Origin: Dehalococcoidia bacterium
GTDB lineage: Bacteria > Chloroflexota > Dehalococcoidia > Lucifugimonadales > Lucifugimonadaceae
Length of the DNA stretch: 64,000 nucleotides
Reading direction: 5' to 3'
NCBI GenBank assembly: GCA_030747175.1
Contig: JASLLE010000001.1
Location: 24,084 to 88,083 of the forward strand
Of the stretch, positions 26,285 to 35,159 are shown piece after piece (positions within the stretch are counted from its first letter, which is position 1; every line of letters starts with the position of its first letter). The position numbers were made by a program, and so were the translations under genes. The notes under the pieces were generated by a model. It was not told where the DNA came from. It saw only the letters and a program-made list of their open reading frames with translations, and did not search any database.

Positions 26285-27565
26285 CTAGATCTTCCGGAGT
26301 CTCGGGTACGCGAGCAAGGAGAGGACCACGATACCGAGGCACATTCCGCCCAGAACCAGGTAGCCGGCAGGCACACCAGCTTCGTCCGCTGCGGCACCGG
26401 CAATGATGCCGGCCACGGGCGCGAGAGCGGTGTCGAGGAGGGTCGCCGACACGATCCGGCCCCGGAGGTAGTCCGGCGTGTTTTCGAGAAGCGTCGTGGT
26501 GTTTGCCGACCGGAATATGGTCTGCGAGGCTCCGATGGCGATGATGAGTGGGAACACCATCACGACCATGCTTACTCCGGCGAATAAGAGCAAGGCCACT
26601 CCATACACCGTCGAAGACGCGAGCATCACCAGCCCCTTGCGTGTCAGATCTTTACGGGACGCCATGTAGAAACCGCCGGCGATTCCGCCGATCCCGCCCG
26701 CGGCCATGATGAGTCCCATGATGGCGGCGTCACGCTCGAGTTCATCAACGACTAGCGCCGGCAGAAGTGTCTGGTGTGAGAAACCGAACGCCAGCGGTCC
26801 AAGCCCGAGCAGAACAAGTGCCAGCACGAGGCGGTTGGTGGCGATGTAGCGAAAACCTTCCACCATCTGACCCACCATCGAGCCGCGTTTTGCCAGGGAA
26901 CGGATAGGGGGCATCGCGACGCGCGTGGTCGTCCAGATCACGATCCCGTACGCGATCGTGGACCATACGTAGGCCGGACCGACGCCCCATGCGGCGATAA
27001 CTATTCCGATTATCGCCGGGCCAATCAGTCGCGTGGCGTTTATCGCGATCGAGTTCAGTGACACCGCGTTCAGAAGCTGTTCCCGGGGTATGAGCTGCGG
27101 GATTATCGATGTGCGAACCGGCTGGTTCATCGCCATCCCGGAGCCGAGCAGGAAGGCGAGCACGTATATATGCCACATCTCAACCCAGCCGCCGATGACG
27201 ATGATCGCCATGGCCGCGTTCAACAGCAGGCTCCATGCCTGGATGATGATGAGGAGTTTCTTCCGGTCCCATCGATCGGCCGCGACACCGCCAAAGAGTC
27301 CGATCAAAAGCATCGGAACGGAGCGCGCCACATTCACGCCCGCGACGGCGAGCGATGATCCGGTGAGTTCAAAAACAAGCCAGCTACGCGCAACGAGGTC
27401 GGCGTGCATCGCGGTGGCGGCGCCCACCTGGCCGAACCACAGGTAGCGGAAGTTTCGGTTGCTGAGGGACGAGAACGAGGACGCCAATCCGGCGGGGATA
27501 AACCGCGTAGCGCCTGTGCGGGACACGGGAACGGATTCATCACCTGTAAGGTCGTGTCTATCCAA
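26285..27565 (-). CDS. MFS transporter (MFS_3/enterobactin-exporter-like)
   Basis: The 426-residue protein has about 12 membrane helices and the architecture of the MFS_3 group: a polar N-terminus ending FSSLSNRNFRYLWFGQ, the loop 2-3 motif GLFGGVAADRWDRKKLLI matching the MFS motif A, and MNQPVRTSIIPQLIPREQLLNAVSLNS, a phrase typical of this subfamily. Homologues export siderophores or drugs, but many are uncharacterised. It ends three bases from the convergent protease gene. The long N-terminal region before residue 33 could be shortened if an internal start is used. Confidence 0.88.
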   Translation of the reverse strand: MDRHDLTGDESVPVSRTGATRFIPAGLASSFSSLSNRNFRYLWFGQVGAATAMHADLVARSWLVFELTGSSLAVAGVNVARSVPMLLIGLFGGVAADRWDRKKLLIIIQAWSLLLNAAMAIIVIGGWVEMWHIYVLAFLLGSGMAMNQPVRTSIIPQLIPREQLLNAVSLNSIAINATRLIGPAIIGIVIAAWGVGPAYVWSTIAYGIVIWTTTRVAMPPIRSLAKRGSMVGQMVEGFRYIATNRLVLALVLLGLGPLAFGFSHQTLLPALVVDELERDAAIMGLIMAAGGIGGIAGGFYMASRKDLTRKGLVMLASSTVYGVALLLFAGVSMVVMVFPLIIAIGASQTIFRSANTTTLLENTPDYLRGRIVSATLLDTALAPVAGIIAGAAADEAGVPAGYLVLGGMCLGIVVLSLLAYPRLRKI

Positions 27566-27844
27566 TTGTTCTCACTATCGCCGGACATCGTCCGACGATC
27601 CTGCGGGACATCTTGCACGGATGGCCGCATGGTACACCCGCATCGCCCGGGACCTTCAGCGGTCTCGATCTGGCAGCGCGCTCGATCTGATTGCGTTGCC
27701 CGGCGTATCGAAGAGCCGCACGCCGGGGCATAAAGGGCCTATAAACTGTCCTGCCACGCCCCGGCTCGCTCTACGAGGTGTCCAGGGCCGGAGCCGGATC
27801 AAACTCTCGTAATCGAGCCCGAAAAACGAACGGAGCACATCCAT

Positions 27845-28615
27845 ATGGGATCTCGCGGCGGACTGCTGAAGCAAAAACTTCAAGCCGGTGAAACGGTTAT
27901 CGGTCCTTTCGTCATCGTGCCGTCGATGACCATGATCGACACGCTCGGATATGCGGGAATGGACTTCTGCATAATCGACTCCGAGCACGGGCCGATCAGC
28001 ATGGAGACGGCTGCGGACCTTGTGATCGCAGCGGACGGCACGGGTGTAGCGCCGATCATTCGCGTGGGCGACAACGACGAGCGGCTTATCCTCCGCGTGC
28101 TGGACATCGGTTCCGCAGGCGTGCAGGTGCCGCAGATAAACGACCCGGACGATGCCCGAAAGCTCGTCAACTCCGCCAAATACTCGCCGATCGGTGAGCG
28201 CGGGCTGTCGATCTTCACCCGCGCCGGCGACTACTTCAAAGACGGCGCTCCCGGCCACACGGATCGCCAGAACGATGAGACGGTCGTCATCGGCCACATC
28301 GAGGGCAAGCGCGGGCTGGACAACCTGGACGAAATCATGGAAGTGGATGGCATCGACGTCTATTTCCTGGGCCCGTACGACATCTCACAATCGCTCGGTA
28401 TCCCGGGCGACGTCCGAAATCCAATCGTAGAAGAGGCGCTCGTCGAGGCGTGCGGCAAGGCCAAAGAGGCCGGCAAGTCCGTTGGCTCGTACGCCCGTGA
28501 CATTGATATGGGCCGCTGGCTCCTGAGCAATGGCGTGCAGTATCTCGCCTACAACGTGGACGCGACCGTCTACATGGAGGCCTGTGAGCGCATCATGGGC
28601 GAGCTGCGGGCCTGA
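27845..28615 (+). CDS. HpcH/HpaI aldolase family protein
   Basis: The 256-residue protein is a class II pyruvate aldolase of the HpcH/HpaI type, which cleaves 4-hydroxy-2-oxo acids into pyruvate (or a relative) plus an aldehyde. The TIM-barrel markers are GPFVIVPSMTMIDTLGYAGMD, the metal and base region IIDSEHGPISME, the VQVPQINDPDDARKLV strand that carries ligands to the metal, and SPIGERGLS with the conserved Arg. Near residue 180, GIDVYFLGPYDISQSLG is the usual closing motif. A hairpin separates it from the convergent enolase-superfamily gene, a sensible partner since sugar-acid dehydratases often feed such aldolases. Confidence 0.88.
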   Translation: MGSRGGLLKQKLQAGETVIGPFVIVPSMTMIDTLGYAGMDFCIIDSEHGPISMETAADLVIAADGTGVAPIIRVGDNDERLILRVLDIGSAGVQVPQINDPDDARKLVNSAKYSPIGERGLSIFTRAGDYFKDGAPGHTDRQNDETVVIGHIEGKRGLDNLDEIMEVDGIDVYFLGPYDISQSLGIPGDVRNPIVEEALVEACGKAKEAGKSVGSYARDIDMGRWLLSNGVQYLAYNVDATVYMEACERIMGELRA

Positions 28616-28622
28616 AAACGAT

Positions 28623-28660
28623 GGCGGGCGGGCAGACGTGTTGAACGTGTCACGCCCGCC
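28623..28660. terminator. Hairpin between convergent genes
   Basis: GGCGGGC at 28623-28629 pairs with GCCCGCC at 28654-28660 around a 24-base loop that itself can form a weaker stem. It lies exactly in the 48-base gap between the converging aldolase and enolase-superfamily genes and could act in both directions. No strong U-tract is present. Confidence 0.45.
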
Positions 28661-28663
28661 TTC

Positions 28664-29803
28664 TCAAAGCAGGTCTTCGTTCAGGCGGACCCCGAATCCG
28701 GGCGCGTCCGTGGGCGCGATGTAGCCGTTTTCGGCGGCCGGTTCGCCGATCCACAGGTCGTCGCGGTTTGCGTCACGCATCCCAGGAAGAACTTCCGCCA
28801 GATCCATGCAGTCTGAAGCCGCTATCAGGTGGAGTCCCCAGACCTCTCCGCCCCGGTGCGGGGCCACCGGTATCCCGGCGTCACGCGCCACGTCCAGTAT
28901 CCGCAGGCCGGCCGTGATTCCCCCGCACCACGTGATGTCCGGTTGCCACAGGTCCAGGGCGCCGGCTTTTGCGATCTCGCGGTACCCGTAGTGCGTGAAC
29001 TCGTGCTCTCCGCCCGCGATCAATACCGGTGCTGCGACCGGCCGTAGACGCGCCTGCGCATCGAGCTCATCGGGCGTGCACACGTCTTCAAACCAGTAGA
29101 TGCTGAATGGCTTCAGTAGTTCGGACATGCGGGTGGTGACGGCCGAGTCCCACGACATGTATGTGTCGATCATCACCAGTCCGTCGCCCCCCATCGCCTC
29201 ACGGGCGACGGTCGCCCGTTCCACTGCCGAGTCGTAGTCGGCCTCATCAGTCCACCTGTGCGGGAACTTGGTGGCGGTGAACCCGAGTTCGCCGTACCAG
29301 GGCTGGTCACCGCCGGTTGCGTAAGAGCGGATCTGCCCCTTGTTGGCACCGCCCAGCAGATCGTAAACCGGCTTGTTTTCAGCTTTGCCGAGCGCGTCCC
29401 ATAACGCCAGGTCCAGGCCCGACAACGCCATCACGGCGACACCTTTGCGTCCATACGGGAGTGATTCCAGGTAGACGTGATCCCATATAGCGGCGATGTC
29501 ATCGACCGAATCCAGTTCACGACCCACCATCAGCTCCGCGAAATGCCGGTTGACTACCTCGACCGCCGCTCGGCCGCCACCGCCGTAGCCGTAACCTGAC
29601 ACCCCGGCGTCCGTTTCCACTTTGACGACGATCTGCCAGAAATGTGTTCTCCACGACGGCGGGACGTTGCGGTAGTTCGGATATACGGCTGAAAGGGCGG
29701 TGATCTTCAAGTGGAGTTCCTCATAGGGTGATGCTTGCGAGAAGCGGTTCAGATACTCCTGGAAATGATTCACCCGAGCGGTCGACATACCACCGCTGGG
29801 CAT
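28664..29803 (-). CDS. Enolase-superfamily enzyme, rhamnonate dehydratase-like
   Basis: This 379-residue protein is a second mandelate-racemase-type enolase-superfamily member, clearly different from the one at 8974. Likely functional residues are Lys in FTATKFPHRW (near 190), the metal ligands Asp in VMIDTYMSW, Glu in YWFEDVCTP and Glu in AGGEHEFTHYG, and the base His in PVAPHRGGEVWG. The KFPHRW phrase and the pattern of spacing recall L-rhamnonate or related six-carbon acid sugar dehydratases. The first 25 residues look like a plausible N-terminal segment but the start could be the inner ATG six codons in (MSTARVNHF). Paired convergently with the pyruvate-type aldolase it suggests sugar-acid catabolism. 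Confidence 0.86.
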   Translation of the reverse strand: MPSGGMSTARVNHFQEYLNRFSQASPYEELHLKITALSAVYPNYRNVPPSWRTHFWQIVVKVETDAGVSGYGYGGGGRAAVEVVNRHFAELMVGRELDSVDDIAAIWDHVYLESLPYGRKGVAVMALSGLDLALWDALGKAENKPVYDLLGGANKGQIRSYATGGDQPWYGELGFTATKFPHRWTDEADYDSAVERATVAREAMGGDGLVMIDTYMSWDSAVTTRMSELLKPFSIYWFEDVCTPDELDAQARLRPVAAPVLIAGGEHEFTHYGYREIAKAGALDLWQPDITWCGGITAGLRILDVARDAGIPVAPHRGGEVWGLHLIAASDCMDLAEVLPGMRDANRDDLWIGEPAAENGYIAPTDAPGFGVRLNEDLL

Positions 29804-29897
29804 CGAAGCGCGGGGATGATTCTCTCGTCGGCGATTCTACGGTGTTCCACCGGAGCACTTCGCGTAATCGATCGTTCATGTCCTCCAGATAGAGCGC

Positions 29898-29929
29898 AAA
29901 TAAAAAGGGACCCGCACATGGCGGGTCCC
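29898..29929 (-). terminator. Rho-independent terminator of the zinc-ribbon gene
   Basis: On the minus strand a perfect nine-base stem GGGACCCGC/GCGGGTCCC with a five-base loop is followed directly by TTTTTATTT. It lies 112 bases downstream of the small zinc-ribbon gene and 95 bases before the enolase-superfamily gene on the same strand, so it should end the former's transcript. Confidence 0.8.
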
Positions 29930-30040
29930 TATTAGTATGCGTGGGCGGCTATAGCACAGGTCCGCCCGACGCCGACCGAGCTAGAAGTTCGGCGGCGCCT
30001 TTATCGGCCGGCAGGAGGACCGGCCCATTGAGACAGTTGT

Positions 30041-30229
30041 TTAAGCGGCTTCCTGAACATCGTCGATCGCCTGGGCGTCCGTGACCTTTTGTGCGGTCAG
30101 GTCGCGCATGTCATCGTGCGTGAAGAAGCGTCGGGAACCGCACTGGAGGCAGTAAACATCCACGCCTCGTCTGTCGGCGTTGAAATACACATCGCCTTCA
30201 CAGCGTCCGCATGCCTTGAACTTGATCAT
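30041..30229 (-). CDS. Small zinc-ribbon protein
   Basis: A 62-residue cytoplasmic protein contains two CxxC knuckles, ACGRCEGDVYF and VYCLQCGSRRFF, about 18 residues apart, which form a rubredoxin-like zinc ribbon. The rest is a short helical tail with TAQKVTDAQAIDDVQEA. The frame can be extended to 30283, but the ATG at 30229 has a strong GGGGGGA ribosome site and starts immediately before the ribbon (MIKFKACGRC), so it is preferred. A clear terminator follows. The function is unknown; small ribbon proteins of this size may bind nucleic acid or protein. Confidence 0.75.
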   Translation of the reverse strand: MIKFKACGRCEGDVYFNADRRGVDVYCLQCGSRRFFTHDDMRDLTAQKVTDAQAIDDVQEAA

Positions 30230-30516
30230 CGTGGTCCCCCCGTGTGGTCCAGGTAATCCGAGCCGCCAGGCGCCGGTCACCATTATTCACTGGCCGGTCG
30301 TCGTCGGGAACGAAACCAGATTGCTTTTGTGACGATGGCGGACACTATGAATGATGCGCGAGTAGACGTGGGTTGTGCGTTCGTGCCGAATCGGTGGATG
30401 GTTACTACCAGTCTCGTCCCGTGGGTAGTGCGGAGGTGCCGGAAACCCACCCGGGTTGTGTCACGCCACCCGGATTCGACCGGCAGGCCTGGACCGGGGC
30501 CACCTCCCCAACGCCC

Positions 30517-31617
30517 CTAGCGCCAGGGCAGCGGCGGCGGCGCGACGTAACCGGTGAGCTCGACGAAACCCTTACCTGTAACCGGAATACCGTTTCTCGT
30601 TCCTGTGACGGCCACTTTGCCTTCCCAGTAGATCGCTGATTCCGGCCTCGTGGAGATGATTTCCTGGTCGGAAACTACCGGGCGTATCGCCAGGATCAGC
30701 CCGTCCGCGGGCAGATTCACAAACCACCCGTTCGGGTATTCGGCGCCGGTGTGCGGGCTTGTCCAGGACCCTTCGGTAACCAGATCAAGTTCGGCTGAGC
30801 CGGGTCGGAATGACCTGACCAGGCCGTCCGGACCTATGAGGGAGCCATAAAGGGCGTCGATCTCGCCGTCGACATTCCTGGTCTCGGTGACCATGAGGTC
30901 CGAGCCGTCGTCAAGCTGGATGCCGAACCATTGCCAGCCGCCCGGGTGTCCGAGCACGAAGAACTCTCCCCACTGGTGGTCCATCCAGGCGTCCCCGGTG
31001 ACCGTAAACACCCGATCGCCCAGTTCCAGTGTCCCCTCGGCGGCCATACGCGGGCGTGAGTAGTAGTAGGTCCAGCCCGTTGCGGGTCCGGCGAGCCAGC
31101 CGATGTCGTTATGCAGGGCGGGCGGTTTGGTCGGCGTCATCGACAAGGACAGGCGAACGCCACCCGTACCGGCATCGAACCTGTGTCGGTATGGATTGGC
31201 GCTCAGGCTCCACTCGGCGACATGCAGCCCGTTCAGACCGGATCCGGAACCCGGCTGTTCGCCGCTCGAGAATCGTGCGTCCTCCGTGTGGTCGTTTGCC
31301 CGCACATCGGTCAATCCGAACTGGGCGGCATAACCGGGAGCGGCGTCATCAGGGTCCGATAAATCCAGCGACTGGAAGACGACGAAGTGGAAACCGTATT
31401 CGTCGCCCTCCTCGTCCTGCAGGTGCCCGCTGTAGTACCACCACTCGAGGCGGTTGTCGTGGGGACCTTCGTCTTGTGGAAACACCAGGGCCGCGGGCGC
31501 AGGCGTCGGTGCGAGCGGTGAGGGCGTTGGAACGCGCACCGTGCGGTCTGTGCCTGCACACGCCATGGCCAGGAGTGCAATCGCGCTTGCGGCGATGATC
31601 GTAATACGTTGCTTCAT
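30517..31617 (-). CDS. AttH/CrtC-type lipocalin-like lipoprotein
   Basis: The 366-residue protein begins with a signal peptide ending in ALLAMACAG, a likely lipoprotein attachment site, followed by a short Pro/Thr linker. The rest matches the AttH family, a pair of lipocalin-like barrels related to carotenoid 1,2-hydratase CrtC: NRLEWWYYSGHL with the paired Trp, WLAGPATGWTYYYSRPRM, GDAWMDHQWG and a terminal GFVELTGYV. The AttH-type domain is annotated as a predicted hydrolase or lipid-binding protein, with no firm substrate. Its ATG overlaps the stop of the MMPL transporter gene (ATGA), so it probably works with that transporter on a lipid-like cargo; this is inference. Confidence 0.87.
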   Translation of the reverse strand: MKQRITIIAASAIALLAMACAGTDRTVRVPTPSPLAPTPAPAALVFPQDEGPHDNRLEWWYYSGHLQDEEGDEYGFHFVVFQSLDLSDPDDAAPGYAAQFGLTDVRANDHTEDARFSSGEQPGSGSGLNGLHVAEWSLSANPYRHRFDAGTGGVRLSLSMTPTKPPALHNDIGWLAGPATGWTYYYSRPRMAAEGTLELGDRVFTVTGDAWMDHQWGEFFVLGHPGGWQWFGIQLDDGSDLMVTETRNVDGEIDALYGSLIGPDGLVRSFRPGSAELDLVTEGSWTSPHTGAEYPNGWFVNLPADGLILAIRPVVSDQEIISTRPESAIYWEGKVAVTGTRNGIPVTGKGFVELTGYVAPPPLPWR

Positions 31618-33839
31618 GGCGCTATGTCGATGCGCGGGAGGATTCGGTCAAGCCAGCGCGGTATCCACCAGTTGAGCGGCCCCAGTAGCCGCATGATCGA
31701 TGGAGCCAGGAGTGAGCGAACGATCGTGACATCGACGAATATCGCGATCGCCAATCCGAGCCCGATCGCCTTCACCAGAACGACGTCGGCCACCATGAAA
31801 CTGAGCGCCACCACGATCAAAATGGACGCCGCGCCGGTGATAATTCGTCCGCTTCGTTTCAACCCTTCGGCCACCGCCGCTGTGTTGTCTCTACTCCGCT
31901 TGTACGACTCCGAAACGCGGGCGAGGAGGAATATCTCGTAGTCCATCGACAACCCGAAGATGATGCTGAACAGCAGGATCGGGGTCGTGGCCTCGATCAC
32001 GCCCATCGGTTCGAAGCCGAGCAGTCCGCTGAAGTGGCCTTGTTGAAAGACGAAAACCAGCGCACCGTAGCTGGCAAGGATGCTCATCACGTTCAGCAGA
32101 ATGGCCTTGATTGGCAGGACTACGGACCGGAACAGGACGAGGAGCGAGACGTAGGTAGCGATGATGACGATCCCGGCGACGATCGGGAATCGCCCGTAGA
32201 GGCTGTCCACCACGTCCTTTATCTCGGCCGATCCGCCGTCCACGAACAACGCGGCGTCCAGACCCGGATCGAACGCGCGGATGTCTGACACGAGGCCGGA
32301 CGCCTCCGGGCCGAACGGCTCGACATCCGACTCGACCAGGAAGAGAACCGCCCCTTCCCGGATGCTGTCTCGCAACAGGGTTTGAACGGCCACGTCTGTC
32401 ACGGCTTCCGGAACCTTGTAAAGTGTCGCGTACATTCCCGCGTCGAGATCTGGCGCGACGTTGACGATGCTGCGTACCCGCGTGACATCGTTCAATCCCT
32501 CCAGGGCGCGCCCGAAGGCGTACAGCCGCTCGAGATTGCCGGGCGAGAGAGGATCGGTGTCTTCGGCCTCGCTGAAAACGTACGCGACCGGGATCTGCGT
32601 TCGGTTCAAGAGGCCGAACTCGTCGCGCAGGATGTCGAAACCACGTCGCGACTCAAGTTCGGTCGGGAGGATCGTGGCGTCGACGGTGCCCAGCCGGATG
32701 TCACGTACGGGGGCCGCCAGTAACAGTAGGAACAGAATCGTCGGCACGGCGACCGTCAACGGACGCGCCATCACCCAGTGCGATAACCGTCCCCATATGT
32801 CGCGATCGTTGCCGCCCAGGAAAGACGGCATAACCCGGAATGCGTTGATTCTCGGGCCGAGGATTCCGAGCACGGCGGGCATGAGTGTGAGTGCGGCCAG
32901 GATGGCCGCAGTTATGACGATGACAGCGCCGATGCCGACGGAACGCAGCATCATGAACTCGAAGGCCACCAGGCTGGCGAGTCCGATCAGGCTGGTGACC
33001 CCGGAAAAGAGGATCGCCGCGCCGGCGGTGGCCTGGGCCCTTCCAACCGCCTCTTCCACCGTGTCCCCTGCTGCGATCTGCTCTCTGAATCGGCTTGTGA
33101 AGAAGAGCGAGTAGTCGATCCCGAGCCCGATCCCGAGCAGGGTGACAATGTTCAGAACAAACACGGACATATCCACGCCGCGCGAGATGAGCGCCACCGC
33201 CGCAAGCGCAAGCACCACTCCAACTCCGCCAACCGTTGCAGGCAGGAACGCAGCGACGATTGTCCCAAACACGAGCAGGAGGGCGACCGTGGAGAGGGGA
33301 AAGGCGAGTATCTCCGCCCGACGGACGTCTCGCTCACTGCTGAGACTGATGTCTGCGTAAAGCGGCGGCCCCCCGGTGAAGATCAGCCCGAGGCGCCCGG
33401 GCTCGATAAGCGGGCGGGCCGTGTCCAGGAAATCACGGGCGTCCTCAAGATCAAGGCTGAGTCCTATCGTGACGTGGACCGAACGGCCGTCGGGCGAGAC
33501 ACGAGCCGGGTCATCGAGATGAGTGACGACTCGGGCGACTTCGGGCCGCGCGCCGATACGGGTGAGCGCGTTTTGAAGATCGCTCGTGAACTCGTCCTCG
33601 TACGCGCCGTGGGTGTCGCTCCGAAAGATCAACTCGTACGAGATCGGGGTGAGATCTAGCCGATCCCGGAAGACGGCGCGTGCCTGCGCCGACGGCAGGT
33701 TGTCGTTTGAGAAACCGCCCGGCTTGAGCGTATCCGTGGCGCGTGGCGCAAACGGGAGGGCTATGAGTAACAGCACGACCCAGACCGCGAGGACGGTCCA
33801 GCGCTTCCGATAGATTTTGAGCCCGAATGAATACAACAA
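31614..33839 (-). CDS. MMPL/RND-family transporter
   Basis: The 741-residue membrane protein has the duplicated six-helix RND layout of the MMPL group. Helix 1 is near residue 15, followed by an extracytoplasmic domain (to about 195), five helices (195-385 with GIGLGIDYSLFFTSRFREQ and its duplicate FGLSMDYEIFLLARVSESY near 640), and a second large outer domain (390-550). The GxxxDY motif in helix 4 and 10 is the proton-relay signature of MMPL transporters. These proteins export lipids or hydrophobic compounds driven by the proton gradient. The overlapping AttH-like lipoprotein gene is a likely partner. The start ATG at 33839 gives MLYSFGLKIYRKRW, typical for the family. Confidence 0.9.
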   Translation of the reverse strand: MLYSFGLKIYRKRWTVLAVWVVLLLIALPFAPRATDTLKPGGFSNDNLPSAQARAVFRDRLDLTPISYELIFRSDTHGAYEDEFTSDLQNALTRIGARPEVARVVTHLDDPARVSPDGRSVHVTIGLSLDLEDARDFLDTARPLIEPGRLGLIFTGGPPLYADISLSSERDVRRAEILAFPLSTVALLLVFGTIVAAFLPATVGGVGVVLALAAVALISRGVDMSVFVLNIVTLLGIGLGIDYSLFFTSRFREQIAAGDTVEEAVGRAQATAGAAILFSGVTSLIGLASLVAFEFMMLRSVGIGAVIVITAAILAALTLMPAVLGILGPRINAFRVMPSFLGGNDRDIWGRLSHWVMARPLTVAVPTILFLLLLAAPVRDIRLGTVDATILPTELESRRGFDILRDEFGLLNRTQIPVAYVFSEAEDTDPLSPGNLERLYAFGRALEGLNDVTRVRSIVNVAPDLDAGMYATLYKVPEAVTDVAVQTLLRDSIREGAVLFLVESDVEPFGPEASGLVSDIRAFDPGLDAALFVDGGSAEIKDVVDSLYGRFPIVAGIVIIATYVSLLVLFRSVVLPIKAILLNVMSILASYGALVFVFQQGHFSGLLGFEPMGVIEATTPILLFSIIFGLSMDYEIFLLARVSESYKRSRDNTAAVAEGLKRSGRIITGAASILIVVALSFMVADVVLVKAIGLGLAIAIFVDVTIVRSLLAPSIMRLLGPLNWWIPRWLDRILPRIDIAP

Positions 33840-34029
33840 AGTCGGGTATCAATGTACGAGACCCCCGGTTGCAGCGGGTGGCCCTTCGGCGTCGTTTCCG
33901 TGGGCGAGGATCGGTTTCTCCTGACCGGGAAGGGACGCCCGGTCACGGTTATACTTTGCAGCCTTAACGCCGTTGGTTCGATCCCCACGGGCGTATCGGC
34001 ACTCAACTCAGATCATTTCGAGGCTCAAC

Positions 34030-35016
34030 GTGGCACTTTTGCTATCGCGCTCCGACGTACAACAATTACTCCCGATGTCGAAGGCGATCGATGTCGTTGA
34101 AGGCGCGTTCTCGGAGCTTGCAAACGGCACCGCAGAGATGCCGGACCGCACGGTCATAACCGACGACGAAGTTGGAGGATGGATCGCCTATATGCCCGCG
34201 TACCTCGGTTCTTCAGGCGCGCTCGGCGTGAAGGCCGTCACGGTATATAAGGCCAACCCCGAGAAGTACGACCTGCCGACGACGCTGGCGACGATCATCG
34301 TCCAGGACAATCAAACCGGCAAAACACTTGCGGTCATGGACGGTGGGTTCCTGACAGCCGTCCGGACAGGCGCTGTGTCCGGCGTAGCGACGAAACACCT
34401 GGCGCGAGCCAACGCCAGCGTGGCCGGCATTCTGGGCACGGGCGTACAGGCGTACACGCAGGTAACGGGCATGGCCGCGGCGCGCGATCTTGAAGCGGTA
34501 CTGGCGTTCTCGCTCGACCCGGACGACAAGCGCCAGGCCTTTGCGGACTCACTCGCGGAGGAAACCGGGGTCGAGGTACGGCTTGCCGGTAGCACGCAGG
34601 AGTTGCTCGGCGAGTCAGACATCGTTGCGCTGGCGACGACCGCGCCGAACCCGATCGTCGAGGCCGGGTGGTGGAAGTCCGGCGCACACATCAACTCGGT
34701 CGGGTCACACGCCCCGGCTCTTCGAGAGTTGGACACGGCGTCAATTCAGCGGGCGAAGGTGATCACGGACCAGACACAGGCCTGCCTGCTTGAAGCCGGG
34801 GACATCATGATCCCGATCCAGGAAGGCGCGTACTCCGCCGACAAGATTCACGGCGAGCTCGGTGCTGTCATCAACGGCACGACGAGTGGGCGGGAGAACG
34901 ACGACGAGGTGACGCTGTTCAAGAGCGTCGGACTCGCCATCCAGGACCTGTCTTGCGCCCGGCTCGTGTACGACCTCGCGGTAGAGAACGGCGTCGGCAC
35001 CGAGTTTGATTTTTAG
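34030..35016 (+). CDS. Ornithine cyclodeaminase/mu-crystallin family protein
   Basis: The protein is a 328-residue NAD(P)-dependent enzyme of the OCD/mu-crystallin family, which includes ornithine cyclodeaminase, alanine dehydrogenase and ketimine reductase. Visible landmarks are the N-terminal SKAIDVVEGAFSELANG, the conserved FLTAVRTGAVSGVATKHLAR, the Rossmann signature VAGILGTGVQAYTQ near residue 130, and the HINSVGSHAPALRELD loop. The C-terminal KSVGLAIQDLSCARLVYD helix is typical. The frame opens at 33973, but the GTG at 34030 starts just before the family begins (VALLLSRSDV). It is divergent to the MMPL gene. Which amino or keto acid it acts on cannot be told. Confidence 0.87.
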   Translation: MALLLSRSDVQQLLPMSKAIDVVEGAFSELANGTAEMPDRTVITDDEVGGWIAYMPAYLGSSGALGVKAVTVYKANPEKYDLPTTLATIIVQDNQTGKTLAVMDGGFLTAVRTGAVSGVATKHLARANASVAGILGTGVQAYTQVTGMAAARDLEAVLAFSLDPDDKRQAFADSLAEETGVEVRLAGSTQELLGESDIVALATTAPNPIVEAGWWKSGAHINSVGSHAPALRELDTASIQRAKVITDQTQACLLEAGDIMIPIQEGAYSADKIHGELGAVINGTTSGRENDDEVTLFKSVGLAIQDLSCARLVYDLAVENGVGTEFDF

Positions 35017-35079
35017 GGACTGGCGTCATACGTCACCATCTAACGACGCTGGAAGTCACCACTTCTCCCTCACCTCCGA

Positions 35080-35098
35080 CCTCTCCCGCTGGGAGAGG
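35080..35098. repeat. Dispersed CCTCTCCC hairpin
   Basis: CCTCTCCC-GCT-GGGAGAGG, preceded by TTCTCCCTCACCTCCGA, is another copy of the palindrome family found in several gaps of this window. It lies between the converging cyclodeaminase-like and MBL genes and may end their transcripts. Confidence 0.7.
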
Positions 35099-35159
35099 GG
35101 GTCACATCGGCCTCATCGGTCGATGGCGAGGCCGTTGTGACATCCCGTTTCGCGACCGC

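Noticed and set aside
27740..27745. TATAAA as promoter of the HpcH-type aldolase
   Set aside because: No -35 box at suitable distance and it lies 100 bases before the start codon; evidence too thin to list as a feature.
33934..33995. tRNA-like sequence before the cyclodeaminase-like gene
   Set aside because: ACGCCC/GGGCGT could be an acceptor stem and GTTGG-TTCGATC-CCCAC a T-arm, but there is no D-arm, the T-stem has a mismatch and total length is only 62 bases. At most it is a remnant.
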